Shown here one piece after another: positions 26,946 through 36,924 of a stretch of DNA of 64,000 nucleotides (position 1 is the first letter of the stretch; the number at the start of each line of letters is the position of its first letter). Below the pieces are notes generated by a model. That model saw only the letters and a list, made by a program, of their open reading frames with translations, ran no database searches and was not told the origin of the DNA. The stretch is from an uncultured Coriobacteriaceae bacterium (GTDB lineage: Bacteria; Actinomycetota; Coriobacteriia; Coriobacteriales; Eggerthellaceae). The position numbers and the translations under genes were made by a program. The stretch covers positions 124,001-188,000 of the forward strand of contig CACXMZ010000006.1 in the NCBI GenBank assembly GCA_902768975.1, in the 5' to 3' direction.

Positions 26946-28343
26946 ATGGTTTTTAGCTCGCTTACATTTCTGTGTATTTTTCTCCCTCTTGTCTTTTTGG
27001 GGCATACGCTTCTGCCCTCAATGCGTTTAAAGAATGGTTTGCTTATTGTGGCAAGCCTGCTTTTTTATGCCTATGGCGAACCAATATACGTATTACTTAT
27101 GTTTGCATCTACGGTGGCAAATTGGGCCTTCGGGCGTGCTTTGGGAAGTTCGGAAGACAAGCAGAAACGAAGGATTATCCTGGGCGCCGCAGTAGTGCTC
27201 AACCTGGCTTTTCTCGCTGTATTTAAATACGCAAGTATGTTTGTGATGAACATTAATGCGATTCTTCCATTAGCTTTGCCAGACCCGCAGATTGCCCTAC
27301 CTATTGGTATTTCCTTTTATACCTTCCAGGCAATGTCTTACATTATCGATGTGTATCGTGGGCAAGTGCAGGCCCAGAAAAGCTACCCGCGTGTGCTGCT
27401 TTACATTAGTTTCTTCCCGCAGCTGATAGCGGGACCTATTGTGAAGTACCACGATATTGAAAACCAGCTTGTAGAACGCCATGCGACACTCGAAGATATT
27501 GCCCTTGGGTTGCGCCGTTTTTGCGTTGGACTGGCAAAGAAGGTGCTTATTGCAAATACTATGGCGGTCACTGTCGATTCGCTTTTTTCTGCCGATCCTT
27601 CTAGCGTAAATGTTTTAGTGGCGTGGCTTGCGGCGATTGCTTATGTCCTGCAAATTTATTTTGATTTTAGCGGTTATTCCGACATGGCCATTGGTATGGC
27701 TCGGATGTTTGGGTTCCATTTCAAGGAAAACTTCTGCTACCCTTATGCTGCCACCAGTATTAAAGAGTTCTGGCGGCGTTGGCACATAAGCCTGTCAACT
27801 TGGTTTAAGGAATACCTTTATATTCCTTTAGGGGGAAACAGGCATGGGCGCTTTCGCACTGTTTTCAACAAACTAATCGTTTTCTTCCTATGCGGCCTTT
27901 GGCATGGTGCTGCGTGGACTTTTGTAGTGTGGGGCTTAATCCATGGGTTCTTTTTATTGTTGGAAGAATATATACCTATTCGTAAGCTTCCGAAACCTTT
28001 GGGCTGGCTCTATACCTTGCTTGTGGTTACGGTTGCTTTTGTGCTGTTTAGGGCAGACACCTTTGCGCAGGGTGGATTGTTTATCCAGCAAATGTTTTCA
28101 GGTTTCCATTTTGAATATGCTTCAACGGCGCTGTTTATGCGGCAGCTTAATCCTGTGTTTGTGGTTACATTGTTCGTTGCCTTGTTCGCCGCGTTGCCTA
28201 TAGCGCCATGCTTGAAGGAACGGTTTGGCGAACGGCATGAACTGCGGGTGGTAAGTTTCGTTGCGTCATTAGTGCTGCTAGGGGTGTGCATATTGGCGCT
28301 TTCGGGCGGTGGTTACAATCCCTTTATCTATTTCAGGTTTTAG
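26946..28343 (+). CDS. MBOAT family O-acyltransferase (AlgI/DltB-like)
   Basis: The 465-residue polytopic protein belongs to the membrane-bound O-acyltransferase family and moves acyl groups from the cytoplasm to extracytoplasmic glycans. The N-terminus has VFSSLTFLCIFLPLVFLGH, typical of AlgI. The segment YFDFSGYSDMAIGMARMFGF and the catalytic histidine H320 in LWHGAAW follow. The next gene, seven bases on, encodes a DHHW/AlgJ-like partner. Such pairs O-acetylate exported polysaccharides or wall polymers. The target here is probably the polymer made by the neighbouring genes, which is inference. Confidence 0.93.
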   Translation: MVFSSLTFLCIFLPLVFLGHTLLPSMRLKNGLLIVASLLFYAYGEPIYVLLMFASTVANWAFGRALGSSEDKQKRRIILGAAVVLNLAFLAVFKYASMFVMNINAILPLALPDPQIALPIGISFYTFQAMSYIIDVYRGQVQAQKSYPRVLLYISFFPQLIAGPIVKYHDIENQLVERHATLEDIALGLRRFCVGLAKKVLIANTMAVTVDSLFSADPSSVNVLVAWLAAIAYVLQIYFDFSGYSDMAIGMARMFGFHFKENFCYPYAATSIKEFWRRWHISLSTWFKEYLYIPLGGNRHGRFRTVFNKLIVFFLCGLWHGAAWTFVVWGLIHGFFLLLEEYIPIRKLPKPLGWLYTLLVVTVAFVLFRADTFAQGGLFIQQMFSGFHFEYASTALFMRQLNPVFVVTLFVALFAALPIAPCLKERFGERHELRVVSFVASLVLLGVCILALSGGGYNPFIYFRF

Positions 28344-28349
28344 GTTGAC

Positions 28350-29882
28350 ATGGTTAGTGTGACTAAACAAAGCAATTCTTCCAGACGGTTGGCGAGTATC
28401 GAACTCGTCTTCATCGGGGTGGCATTAGCTATGATGCTCATTCCATTTATTGGTATGCTGTGGGCGCCAACAGAAACTACGACCGAAAATCGCGAACTAG
28501 CTGCTGTGCCAAAGCTTTTTACTCAGGACGGCGGTTTTAACGTCAATGTTTTAGACGATGCAGGTGCATATTTCGAAGATCATTTTGCTTATCGTAACAC
28601 TTTGGTTTCCGCTAACGCTTTCCTGAGGGCTTCTTTGGGTTCTTCTGCATCAGATTCTGTTGTGGTAGGTAAAGAAGGCTGGCTCTACTATACGGGGACC
28701 TTGCCCGACTATCTAGGGCAGTCGACCTTGAGTGACCGAGCATTGCGTAATATCGCTCATAATATGGCACTTATGCAAGGCTTTGCAAAAGCACACGACG
28801 CGCAATTTGTGTTTACGGTGGCACCAAACAAGAATTCTATGTACCCGTACTACATGCCTGAATACTATATTCAAACTACTCAGGTTGGGAACTGGGGGCG
28901 CTTAAAACCCTACCTCGATGCCTATGGGGTGAACTACGTAGACTTGTTCGAAGTACTGGGTAGTAATACTGAAACTCTTTATTACCGTCAGGACACCCAC
29001 TGGAATAACAAAGGTGCCCTCTTGGGTGGAAATAGTCTACTTACGTCTTATGGACTAGAGCCACTTTCTATTGAAGATAATATGTGGGTAGAACGCAATG
29101 ACTATATAGGTGACGTTGCAAGAATGCTCTATCCTTCTAATCCTACGCCAGAGCTTGCATACTATGCGCGGGGCTACAACGACGGGCCTTCCCAAAATGG
29201 TTCTTTGTGGGAATGGATACAAGGTAGTAGCGTTGAAGACGATTTCAGCCGTACTAAAAGTGCTGGTGAGGGGCACCTTGTTGTGTTCCGCGACTCCTTT
29301 GCTAACGCGCTTATCCCATATTTTTCAGCAACGTTTGCTGAATCAACTTTTACTAAGTTGGTGCCTTACGATGCGGCAACAATCAGCGTTCAAGAAGCAA
29401 ACTACGTGGTTGTTGAGCGCGCGGAACGACACCTGGACTACTTGGCTGCCAATGCGCCAATAATGCCAGCCCCTATGGTAAAGCTTGACGTGGATTTAGC
29501 TGATGCTGGTATGCAGTCGTTAGGTACAACGTTGCAAGTAATTCAAGATGGCGGCTATACCGTAATATCTGGAGAATTAGACGAGTCACTTTGGGACGAT
29601 GATGTAGATATCTATATTGAAGTACCGAGTGACGATGGACAAATACGCTTCTATGAAGCGAGCACTCTATCATCAATTGATAGTCCTTATAAAACGAGCG
29701 ATACTCAGCTACTTGATGAGCCAGAAGAAAGCATTAGCGCTATACAAGGGCAAGATAAACTAGAAAGTGACTGGGGCTATGTTGCCTACTTAGTTGGAGA
29801 TAGAGATTTTTCGGGTAAGACGTTGAAAGCAATTGCAATGAAAGATGGTAAATTGCTTGGCTATGCTTCGTTTACAATATAG
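28350..29882 (+). CDS. DHHW/AlgJ-like SGNH-type extracytoplasmic acetylation partner
   Basis: This 510-residue protein has one N-terminal membrane anchor (VFIGVALAMMLIPFIGML) and a large outside domain. Characteristic pieces are TENRELAAVPKL, YFEDHFAYRNTLV, GKEGWLYYTG and QDTHWNNKG (D215 and H217), and then FRDSFANAL, where Ser316 is the likely SGNH nucleophile. It should receive acyl groups from the MBOAT protein encoded directly upstream and place them on the glycan. The C-terminal ~130 residues look like an extra beta-rich domain of unknown role. Confidence 0.88.
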   Translation: MVSVTKQSNSSRRLASIELVFIGVALAMMLIPFIGMLWAPTETTTENRELAAVPKLFTQDGGFNVNVLDDAGAYFEDHFAYRNTLVSANAFLRASLGSSASDSVVVGKEGWLYYTGTLPDYLGQSTLSDRALRNIAHNMALMQGFAKAHDAQFVFTVAPNKNSMYPYYMPEYYIQTTQVGNWGRLKPYLDAYGVNYVDLFEVLGSNTETLYYRQDTHWNNKGALLGGNSLLTSYGLEPLSIEDNMWVERNDYIGDVARMLYPSNPTPELAYYARGYNDGPSQNGSLWEWIQGSSVEDDFSRTKSAGEGHLVVFRDSFANALIPYFSATFAESTFTKLVPYDAATISVQEANYVVVERAERHLDYLAANAPIMPAPMVKLDVDLADAGMQSLGTTLQVIQDGGYTVISGELDESLWDDDVDIYIEVPSDDGQIRFYEASTLSSIDSPYKTSDTQLLDEPEESISAIQGQDKLESDWGYVAYLVGDRDFSGKTLKAIAMKDGKLLGYASFTI

Positions 29883-29905
29883 CTAGGAACGAAGGAAGGT
29901 TTTGT

Positions 29906-30334
29906 ATGTTTTTGAGTCTACTTAAGCATATTTCAGCTGCCACGCTTGTAAGTGCTGCGCTCATTTGTGTGCTCGTAGGATGCTCGACAGGCGGCACAGC
30001 TGCAGCTTCTTCAGTTGTTGAAGAAAAGACTGCACTGAGCGAATTAACCAGCGTGCAGGTAAAAAAGGCGAAGGACAGGATTGTGGCTGAAGAAAAGGCA
30101 CGAGCAGAAGCCGAAGCAAAAGCAAAAGCAGAAGCCGAAGCAAAGGCTAAGGCTGAAGCTGAGGCACAGGCTAAGGCTGAAGAAGAGGCTCGTCTGGCAG
30201 CTGAAGCAGAAGCTGCAGCGGCTGCGGCAGAAGAACAATACTACGAGCCCTATTACGAAGAACCCATCAGTTATTACGATGGTGGCGGCCAAGCTGCTGA
30301 CGGCTGTGTAGAAGGTGGCGTAGCCTTACGCTAG
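29906..30334 (+). CDS. Small lipoprotein with Lys-Ala-Glu-rich helical stalk
   Basis: A 142-residue protein with a lipoprotein signal (lipobox LVGC, Cys near residue 26). A long charged helix follows, made of short AEAKAK-type repeats (about residues 60-110), then a Tyr/Glu-rich tail (EEQYYEPYYEEPISYYDGGG). The helix should reach through the wall as a rigid rod or coiled coil. No enzymatic domain is visible. The start follows GGAAGG with spacing of about 7. It lies between the acetylation pair and the amidase gene on the same strand and may be cotranscribed with them. Function unknown. Confidence 0.75.
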   Translation: MFLSLLKHISAATLVSAALICVLVGCSTGGTAAASSVVEEKTALSELTSVQVKKAKDRIVAEEKARAEAEAKAKAEAEAKAKAEAEAQAKAEEEARLAAEAEAAAAAAEEQYYEPYYEEPISYYDGGGQAADGCVEGGVALR

Positions 30335-30360
30335 ATTAAGTTTTGTAATTTTTTGGGGAA

Positions 30361-32841
30361 ATGGCAGGGGGCGCAATGGCGGCTTTGCATAAATCTTTCT
30401 TGACGCTGATTGCCAGCCTTTTGCTGCTGGCCTTGTGCATGGTTTTGCCATTGAGTGCTTGGGCAGATGACTCTAAGAACGTCACGGCACCCCTTACTAC
30501 TGCTCCAAAGTCTACGGTAGATTCCCCTAATAAAGATCTTCCTGAAGGCGTTTACGTAATTACTTCTGCGTTGCGCGGTAACGCTAGTCTAGATGTTGCA
30601 GGAGCCTCAAATAAGAATGGTGCAAAAGTCCAAATCTATTCCGATAACTCGACACCTGCTCAACGCTGGCGCTTGGAGCCCGTTGACGGTGGTTTTTACC
30701 GCATTGTAAATGTGGGGTCTGGAAAAGTATTAGACGTTGCTTCTGGGAAGATGAAGCCTGGCACGAAGGTCCAGCAATATGCATGGAATGGAACACCAGC
30801 ACAGAAGTGGAAGATATCTTCTACTTCGGGTGGCTATGTTATTACTTCGGCACTTTCGAAAAATCTTGTGCTTGATGTACGTACTGGAAAGAAAAGCGAT
30901 GGCACCCAAGTCCAAATCTATTCAGCTAACGGTACTAAGGCCCAGGTATGGAGTTTAAAAGCCATTAATCCGGTTCTTTCGAATGGGGTTTATACCTTTG
31001 CCAACGTAGGGTCGGGCAAGCTTTTAGACGAAGCAAGCGGCAACGTAAACAGCGGCACTAATGTACATCAGTATTCATCTAATGGCTCCATTGCACAATT
31101 CTTCGCTGTTCAATACGACAAGAAAACGGGCTACTACACGGTATATGCCGTTAATTCTGGTATGGCGCTTGATGTTGCCAACGGCTCAGAGAAAAATGGC
31201 GCCAATGTTCAGCTTTATATGCCTAATGGTACGCTAGCTCAGAAGTGGGCAGTTGTTAAGAGCGGCAGTGCATACGTATTGCTTAATGCGGTATCTGGGA
31301 AAGCCCTCGACATTACCAAAGGCTCTACAAAGAACGGCGCCAATGTGCAGATATTTACGAGCAATGGTACAAATGCACAGAAGTTCCGTGCAAGCGCTGT
31401 AACAAATTGGCTGCCAGATGGTATTTATAATTTTGTTACTTCTAACAACCAAGGCCTTTCACTTAACGTTTCCAAAGCGGCAATGAAAGCAGGCTCAAAT
31501 ATAGAGTCCGCTGGCCGTATTGCAATGGCGTGGGAACAGAATTGGCTTATTCAACAAGACAAGGGCAGTCCTGGTTACTACACCATTAGGAATATGAATT
31601 CACGAATGGCTCTTTCGGTTAAATCAAACAATGCATCGAGTGGAGCTAATGTGCAGCAGGAAGCTTTGAAAGCTGGTAGCGCTGGGCAGCTCTGGAGACC
31701 GATACACACTCCAGGTGGCGTTATTTGGCAGTCAAAACTAAGCGGCGATTTCGTTTTAGACTTAGTAAAGGGTGGCAAGGTTTCAGGTACAAATGCACAA
31801 ATCTACGCGCGAAATAATACAATTGCCCAGAAATTCCGCATGAAAAACGAAGACCTTACTGACTTGCTTAAGAGTACTGCGTTTGTTATTCGTAACGTTG
31901 AGTCTAATAAAGTACTGGATGTGAGTAATGGATCGCTAAGCAATGGCGCATTAATTCAGCTGTACGAGTCGAATGGTACAGGTGCCCAGAAATTCCGCTT
32001 AAGCGCCAATGGAAGTGGCATGCATATAGTGAATGCAAATTCCAGTAAAGCAATTGATATTGACAGTGCAGGGAAGACTAAGATTCAGCAGTGGTCGAAA
32101 GGCAACGCCGTAAATCAACGCTTTGTAGTTAGTTTTGATACCAAGAGCATGACTTTCACTGTCAAGAGCACATTTACAGGGAAAATGTTTGATGGCACAG
32201 GTGGGAAGTTGAGTCAACAAGCTGCGTCGGGTAAAGATGCGCAAAAATGGATTTTGCAGCCAACAGAAGCAGACTATTTCCGTGTGTACTTGAACGCTGG
32301 CCATGGCTGGAACGACTACAACAATGGTGCCTGGGCTTCGGGTGCTACCGCCAATGGGTACCAGGAGGCAAACCTGACCTATGAATTATGCGGCATGATT
32401 ATTAAGATTGCCCGCGACCAGTATGGCCTAGACGTAGTGGATGGGCGCGACTATAGGCTTGCCTATTGGAATCGTTTGCCTAAGGCGGTTTCGACGGGCT
32501 GTTCGACCATCTTTAGCGTGCACTTCGATGCAGGCGGCGGAAGCGGACCCATGACCATGGTGGGCGTTGATGGCCGCCATCCGGCTTCGTTAACATTTGC
32601 CAACATAATGAGTAGGCACCTGAATGCGTCACTCCCAGCTCTTGCGCCACGCCGCATGTCTTACCGTAATGACATTACCTGCGTGAATGGCAGCATTCCG
32701 GCGGTGCTTGTGGAAGTCTGTTTTGTCGACAATTCGCGCGATATCAACTATTACCAAAATCGCAAGAATACCGTTGCCAAAGAGCTGGCTGCTGGCTTGT
32801 ATGAGGCTTCACAGCAAAAGTCGCTGCGCAAGAATAGGTAA
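30361..32841 (+). CDS. Secreted N-acetylmuramoyl-L-alanine amidase with twelve ricin-type repeats
   Basis: The 826-residue protein has a signal peptide (hydrophobic FLTLIASLLLLALCMVLPLS, cut near SAWA), a short linker, twelve QxW-type repeats in four triplets, and a C-terminal Amidase_3 domain. The zinc and catalytic residues are in place: His648 (LNAGHG), Glu669 (YQEANL), His721 (SVHFDAG) and Glu785 (LVEVCFVDN). It cuts the bond between muramic acid and L-alanine. ATG 30361 and ATG 30376 are both possible; the latter has AGGGGG at better spacing. Unlike the other two repeat proteins it lacks a long acidic stalk. It converges on the gene at 32854. Confidence 0.93.
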   Translation: MAGGAMAALHKSFLTLIASLLLLALCMVLPLSAWADDSKNVTAPLTTAPKSTVDSPNKDLPEGVYVITSALRGNASLDVAGASNKNGAKVQIYSDNSTPAQRWRLEPVDGGFYRIVNVGSGKVLDVASGKMKPGTKVQQYAWNGTPAQKWKISSTSGGYVITSALSKNLVLDVRTGKKSDGTQVQIYSANGTKAQVWSLKAINPVLSNGVYTFANVGSGKLLDEASGNVNSGTNVHQYSSNGSIAQFFAVQYDKKTGYYTVYAVNSGMALDVANGSEKNGANVQLYMPNGTLAQKWAVVKSGSAYVLLNAVSGKALDITKGSTKNGANVQIFTSNGTNAQKFRASAVTNWLPDGIYNFVTSNNQGLSLNVSKAAMKAGSNIESAGRIAMAWEQNWLIQQDKGSPGYYTIRNMNSRMALSVKSNNASSGANVQQEALKAGSAGQLWRPIHTPGGVIWQSKLSGDFVLDLVKGGKVSGTNAQIYARNNTIAQKFRMKNEDLTDLLKSTAFVIRNVESNKVLDVSNGSLSNGALIQLYESNGTGAQKFRLSANGSGMHIVNANSSKAIDIDSAGKTKIQQWSKGNAVNQRFVVSFDTKSMTFTVKSTFTGKMFDGTGGKLSQQAASGKDAQKWILQPTEADYFRVYLNAGHGWNDYNNGAWASGATANGYQEANLTYELCGMIIKIARDQYGLDVVDGRDYRLAYWNRLPKAVSTGCSTIFSVHFDAGGGSGPMTMVGVDGRHPASLTFANIMSRHLNASLPALAPRRMSYRNDITCVNGSIPAVLVEVCFVDNSRDINYYQNRKNTVAKELAAGLYEASQQKSLRKNR

Positions 32842-32853
32842 GGTATCCGGGCT

Positions 32854-34095
32854 TTATTCTTCGGGCGCGGCTTCTAGTTGCTCGTGCTTTGCAACAAGAT
32901 AGTCCACGATGCGCGTGGCGGCTTCGCCTTGGTGTTGCCAGCATTCATTTCGTGCTGCATCGCGCCCCGCTTGGAGGCTATCGTCTTTTAGGCAGCTTTC
33001 TATAAGCTCACTAATTCCATCGAGCTTATCCATGGAAAGCTGCTTGCCAATCTTTGGTAGAGTGGTAAAAGTCCACGGCTCCTCTTCAAGCCAACAGGCG
33101 TCGTAAGGCGCATTGTCGAAGGCGGGCTCGGTGTAAATAAGCGGCTTGTCAAACACAAGCGCAAAGTCGAAGATGACGCCTGAAAAATCCGAGATCATAA
33201 TGTCTGAGCGGTGCAGCACATCGAAGTTGTCGTTGTCGCGGTTCCATTCAAGCTGTTCGCTTTCGGGGTAGTCCGCCATGAGCTTATCCATGAGCTCTTT
33301 TTCGCTTTCAAAGGACTGGGGGTGGGGGCGCACAATAACGTGGTAGCCCGCTTCCAGTAGCGCGTCGATAATCTTGCCACCATACAGGCTTAGGATGGCG
33401 CTTTTGCCCCATGAGGGCGCAATGAGCACGGTTGTTTCGTGGGCTGGAACTGGCTCGCTCGCCTGAAGGCGGGCCTTAAGGTAGTCAACGTAGGTAAGCC
33501 CAACAATTTCTAGTTCTTTCTCCGGCAGGTTGCGGAGGCTTTCAAGCTTGCGAATCTGTTCAACCTGGAATTCGCCCGTAAGCAGAACAGCGTCGTAGTA
33601 GTCTAGGCCAAACATACGGTACATGGTAGCGTCACTAATGGCATGCAGAATGTGTACGTAGTACTTTACGTCGCGCGAACGCTTCCATTGGTACACGTCG
33701 AGGCCTGGGGTAGTAGCCAGGACCATGTCGGCTTTAAGCATATTAAGGTGCGCAAAAGCTTTGTTGCCTTCACCAATAAACTTACACTTCACGTGCTCGT
33801 AGGGCTTTTCTAAGGCAGGGTCGTCTGGCGAGGCAGTCAAGTAGTCAATATCTATGCCGCGCGCCTCAAATTCGTCGCAGATGGCTTCAAATACGTTCCA
33901 ATAGCGCTTACTTTCCGCAAAGATGATGTAGGGTTTTTGCGCGTTGTCGCCTTTTTCAGCACGGCCGCCACTGGCAATAAAGCGAAGCTTCACCGCTAAG
34001 TTGCGCAAGCCATAGACACCAGCGCTTATTAAACCAATAAGCAAGGTGAATAGCATGCTGCCAGTGCCAGGATCTATGTAGAAAAGAGGATTCAT
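32854..34095 (-). CDS. CDP-glycerol glycerophosphotransferase family protein (TagF/TagB-like)
   Basis: The 413-residue protein has an N-terminal membrane segment (GSMLFTLLIGLISAGVYGL) and a GT-B-type body. Conserved pieces are VLIAPSWGKSAIL, VIVRPHPQS and MISDFSGVIFDFALVFDKP, which match the donor-binding half of TagB/TagF enzymes. It should add glycerol phosphate or a related polyol phosphate to a lipid-linked polymer, using a CDP-linked donor. Since tarIJ are present, CDP-ribitol is also a possible donor. It is the last gene of a leftward operon, 15 bases after the second YidC-like fusion gene; its ATG follows GAAGG. Confidence 0.87.
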   Translation of the reverse strand: MNPLFYIDPGTGSMLFTLLIGLISAGVYGLRNLAVKLRFIASGGRAEKGDNAQKPYIIFAESKRYWNVFEAICDEFEARGIDIDYLTASPDDPALEKPYEHVKCKFIGEGNKAFAHLNMLKADMVLATTPGLDVYQWKRSRDVKYYVHILHAISDATMYRMFGLDYYDAVLLTGEFQVEQIRKLESLRNLPEKELEIVGLTYVDYLKARLQASEPVPAHETTVLIAPSWGKSAILSLYGGKIIDALLEAGYHVIVRPHPQSFESEKELMDKLMADYPESEQLEWNRDNDNFDVLHRSDIMISDFSGVIFDFALVFDKPLIYTEPAFDNAPYDACWLEEEPWTFTTLPKIGKQLSMDKLDGISELIESCLKDDSLQAGRDAARNECWQHQGEAATRIVDYLVAKHEQLEAAPEE

Positions 34096-34110
34096 TTTGC
34101 TGCCTTCTTA

Positions 34111-36912
34111 TTACTCTTCGTATAGATACTTCCAATTGTTGATATCCCGAACATCGTCATGTACAGAAAACCACTGCCCTGGGTTAAAAGTATTGCCATT
34201 GTTTTCTTGCACAGACCATTCGGTTGAATACATAACATACTGTTCTTTTTCGTCCTTGTAATCGCTGCTAATTATATTGCCTGTGTAAGGATTTGTGGGC
34301 TTTTCAACGATGTCCTTAAATGCAAGTACGGGTGTATCTGCATTGGTCATAAAGGTGTCGTCAAAGCGGAATTCGGTACTGCCAAAGTCCTTTACCATAA
34401 GCAAGCAGTTAAATACCCTTGCGTCGCGCGATACCGTTTCATTGTTGTAGGGGCTAAATATATCGAAAACCATATCGTAGCCAAAAAAGCCGCCCCAGCT
34501 ATGGTCAGACACTAATATAATGCGCGTATTGTCGTATACATCGTTTTCCTTGAGATACTCGCACCATTCACCGATTTTGAGCATTGCGGCCATGTTAGCG
34601 TGATATGAAGTAATGAGATTAACAAGCCCGCCTTCTTTTTCTTCCTCAAATGAAAGAGTTTCGCCAGTTATGGTGCGGCGAATGCTGTGTGCGGCATCAT
34701 ATTCAGTGTTGTCTACTACGGTGTTCGGGGTGTATGAAGGTTCTTCTAGTAAGGTTGGCTCATGCGTTGTGTCATTTGCCATCACAAAAAAGTGATTAGT
34801 TGCGTTGGGGGAGATTTCGGTTATTTCTGGCATGTTGTCTAATACGGTGTAGGGCCGCATGAATAGCGTATTAACGCCCGAAGCTTTATTGGGGGAATAG
34901 ATAATTTGCGATGCTAGCTCGGTTGAATTGTAAGCACCTTGTTGGTAAATGCTAGGGCGAAAAGCGAGCGGGGCAATCTTGAACAAGCTGTAGCAGAAAA
35001 GATTGCGCGCTCTTTGGTCATTTGCTTTACCGCTTTGCCCTTCAGACTCAAATTGCTTGTTAAGGGAAGCTATTTGGGATGTTCTATACGCGTTAACATT
35101 TTCGATGCTGTCGTAAATACTTAAATCTGGTATCCACCCATAGCCTGCATAGGTAGGATCAAAAATGGTTACCTCGAATTCATTTTGGGCAAATATTGTT
35201 GGCATTACTTTAAGCGCTTCATTATGCTTTTCGGAAAGAGGCCGTTCGCTCTGTTCGTTTATCTGCTTTGGCCGATATTCGCTGCCGCCATATAAGGCAG
35301 GTGTTGCAACGTTGGTGATAGGACCATAAGAAAGCGCATTGGAATAGCACGTGAATCCTGAAAGCATTTCTTTGATCTGGGGTTTTTCTTCAATAAAGAA
35401 AGGAATAAAACCAGGAACCGCTCGGTCGAGCATGATTACCACAACGTTCTTGCCCTGCTTGCTTAAGTTGATGCTTGCTTTGGATGAATCATTTGCTGCA
35501 AGCTCTTCGTTCGATATTAAATCAATATTGCTTACTTCTTTGTTTATGCTTGCTGCACTATAGACAGAAAAGGCCACTATGGCAATGCATAGCGATGTAA
35601 AGGCAATGCGAGGAATGCTCTTTTTCTTGTTCCAACCAACAAAAACAATAGCTGCAATAAGAATGGCGGCAAGGCTACTCAGGAGTACTTCTATTGGTGC
35701 ATCGGTTGGCTCGTGGTCAAATAGGAGGTCTGGCGAGATATTGCCATAGTGCGTACCAAAAAAGAGGTAGCTAACAATAGCTACGATTGCAAGAACGATT
35801 ACGAGGAAAAGAAATATCGTTTTCCCTGTTGGCGTGGCAATCCAATAAAAAACTCCAAACCAAATAATGAAGGTACCGAGGGCAAGTGCGAGGGTAGTGG
35901 CTACATAGAGGAGGGGAGATTGGTAGTTGGTCACATCTATAAATTCAGATGGTGAAGACTGAATAACGGAAAGTGGTATGAGGAGTCCCGTGAGAAGCGC
36001 CAAGAAAAGGCAGGCAAACAAGAATGTTTTTGAATCTTCTTTGGAAGCCTGAGGGATTTTGGAGCGAATAGCCAGAGGCCGCTTCGCGGCTAGTTGCATG
36101 ATAGGCAGTTGGAGGCCCACGAAGAACAGAAGAAGGCTTACTATGCGTAAGGGTGAAGGCTCCATGCCACTTATAAAGAAGGCTATTGGAAGTGCAAGTC
36201 CAGTAATAGATGCCAGGACCGACAAGACTGCCTTTGGGTTTTTCAGCTTATAGAAAATGTTTTTAATCAAAGAGAATATGTTGTTAAGAGTCCAGTAGAA
36301 AACTAGGCCCGCTGGGGAGTTATAAAGCAGAATGAGGAAAATAGCTGCAATGCCATACGTCTGAATTTTGCTGGAAAGTGGAAAACCTTTCAGGTAGATG
36401 GCTGCTGAAACGATATTGATGAGCGTCATTATTATCGGGAGAATATTAATTGAAAGGCCTCCAAGCTGCAATAAAGCATCTGGGGCGCCCAGGTCGGGTA
36501 TGGGACCCAGCGAAGCACCGTGAATTAGTTTTAAGTTTGATAAGAAGTGATAGGCCGCAATAAAGAAAGGGATTTCGAGGAGGAGCGATATCGAACTCTT
36601 GAAAATATCAGTCTGTTTGTAGCCATTTTGACGATTGTAGGCCTGGAGCATCATAAAGCGTTCGTCGCCCTTGAAAGTCTTTTTGATATGGTCAGTCCAG
36701 GGTTTCATAGCTAAAGTGCGGTCGCGTTCTTCTTCCTGCATGGCATCGGCCCTGCGGTAGAGGGGAAGCACCAGGAAGTTCATGGCAAGGCTGAGCACAA
36801 GGATTGATATAACAGGGTCACCGAGTAAGCGGTAAGCAATTGCGTAGATAACTTCAAAGAATAGTTCAAGAGGCCCAATAAAAAGCTTATAGAGTATGGA
36901 AAGAATGCTCAT
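34111..36912 (-). CDS. YidC/Oxa1-like domain fused to an alkaline-phosphatase/sulfatase-fold domain (copy 2)
   Basis: This 933-residue protein joins two units. Residues 1-235 follow the YidC/Oxa1 pattern: leading helix, charged loop (KPWTDHIKKTFKGDERFM), LLLEIPFFIAAYHFLS, and the closing YWTLNNIFSLIKNIF. About five more membrane segments follow. Residues 485-880 form an outside alkaline-phosphatase-superfamily domain with probable metal ligand Asp496 (VVVIMLDRAV), likely nucleophile Thr533 (TNVATPALYGG) and Asp803-His804 (LVSDHSWGG). LtaS and phosphoethanolamine transferases share this catalytic fold, so a phospho-group transferase acting on exported polymer is a reasonable inference. It lies 12 bases after its paralogue. 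Confidence 0.85.
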   Translation of the reverse strand: MSILSILYKLFIGPLELFFEVIYAIAYRLLGDPVISILVLSLAMNFLVLPLYRRADAMQEEERDRTLAMKPWTDHIKKTFKGDERFMMLQAYNRQNGYKQTDIFKSSISLLLEIPFFIAAYHFLSNLKLIHGASLGPIPDLGAPDALLQLGGLSINILPIIMTLINIVSAAIYLKGFPLSSKIQTYGIAAIFLILLYNSPAGLVFYWTLNNIFSLIKNIFYKLKNPKAVLSVLASITGLALPIAFFISGMEPSPLRIVSLLLFFVGLQLPIMQLAAKRPLAIRSKIPQASKEDSKTFLFACLFLALLTGLLIPLSVIQSSPSEFIDVTNYQSPLLYVATTLALALGTFIIWFGVFYWIATPTGKTIFLFLVIVLAIVAIVSYLFFGTHYGNISPDLLFDHEPTDAPIEVLLSSLAAILIAAIVFVGWNKKKSIPRIAFTSLCIAIVAFSVYSAASINKEVSNIDLISNEELAANDSSKASINLSKQGKNVVVIMLDRAVPGFIPFFIEEKPQIKEMLSGFTCYSNALSYGPITNVATPALYGGSEYRPKQINEQSERPLSEKHNEALKVMPTIFAQNEFEVTIFDPTYAGYGWIPDLSIYDSIENVNAYRTSQIASLNKQFESEGQSGKANDQRARNLFCYSLFKIAPLAFRPSIYQQGAYNSTELASQIIYSPNKASGVNTLFMRPYTVLDNMPEITEISPNATNHFFVMANDTTHEPTLLEEPSYTPNTVVDNTEYDAAHSIRRTITGETLSFEEEKEGGLVNLITSYHANMAAMLKIGEWCEYLKENDVYDNTRIILVSDHSWGGFFGYDMVFDIFSPYNNETVSRDARVFNCLLMVKDFGSTEFRFDDTFMTNADTPVLAFKDIVEKPTNPYTGNIISSDYKDEKEQYVMYSTEWSVQENNGNTFNPGQWFSVHDDVRDINNWKYLYEE

Positions 36913-36924
36913 TGGAATCTTACT

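Noticed and set aside
29906-30334. Small lipoprotein as a truncated larger gene
   Set aside because: It has its own ribosome site, lipobox and TAG stop, and no matching sequence continues in any frame before the amidase start.
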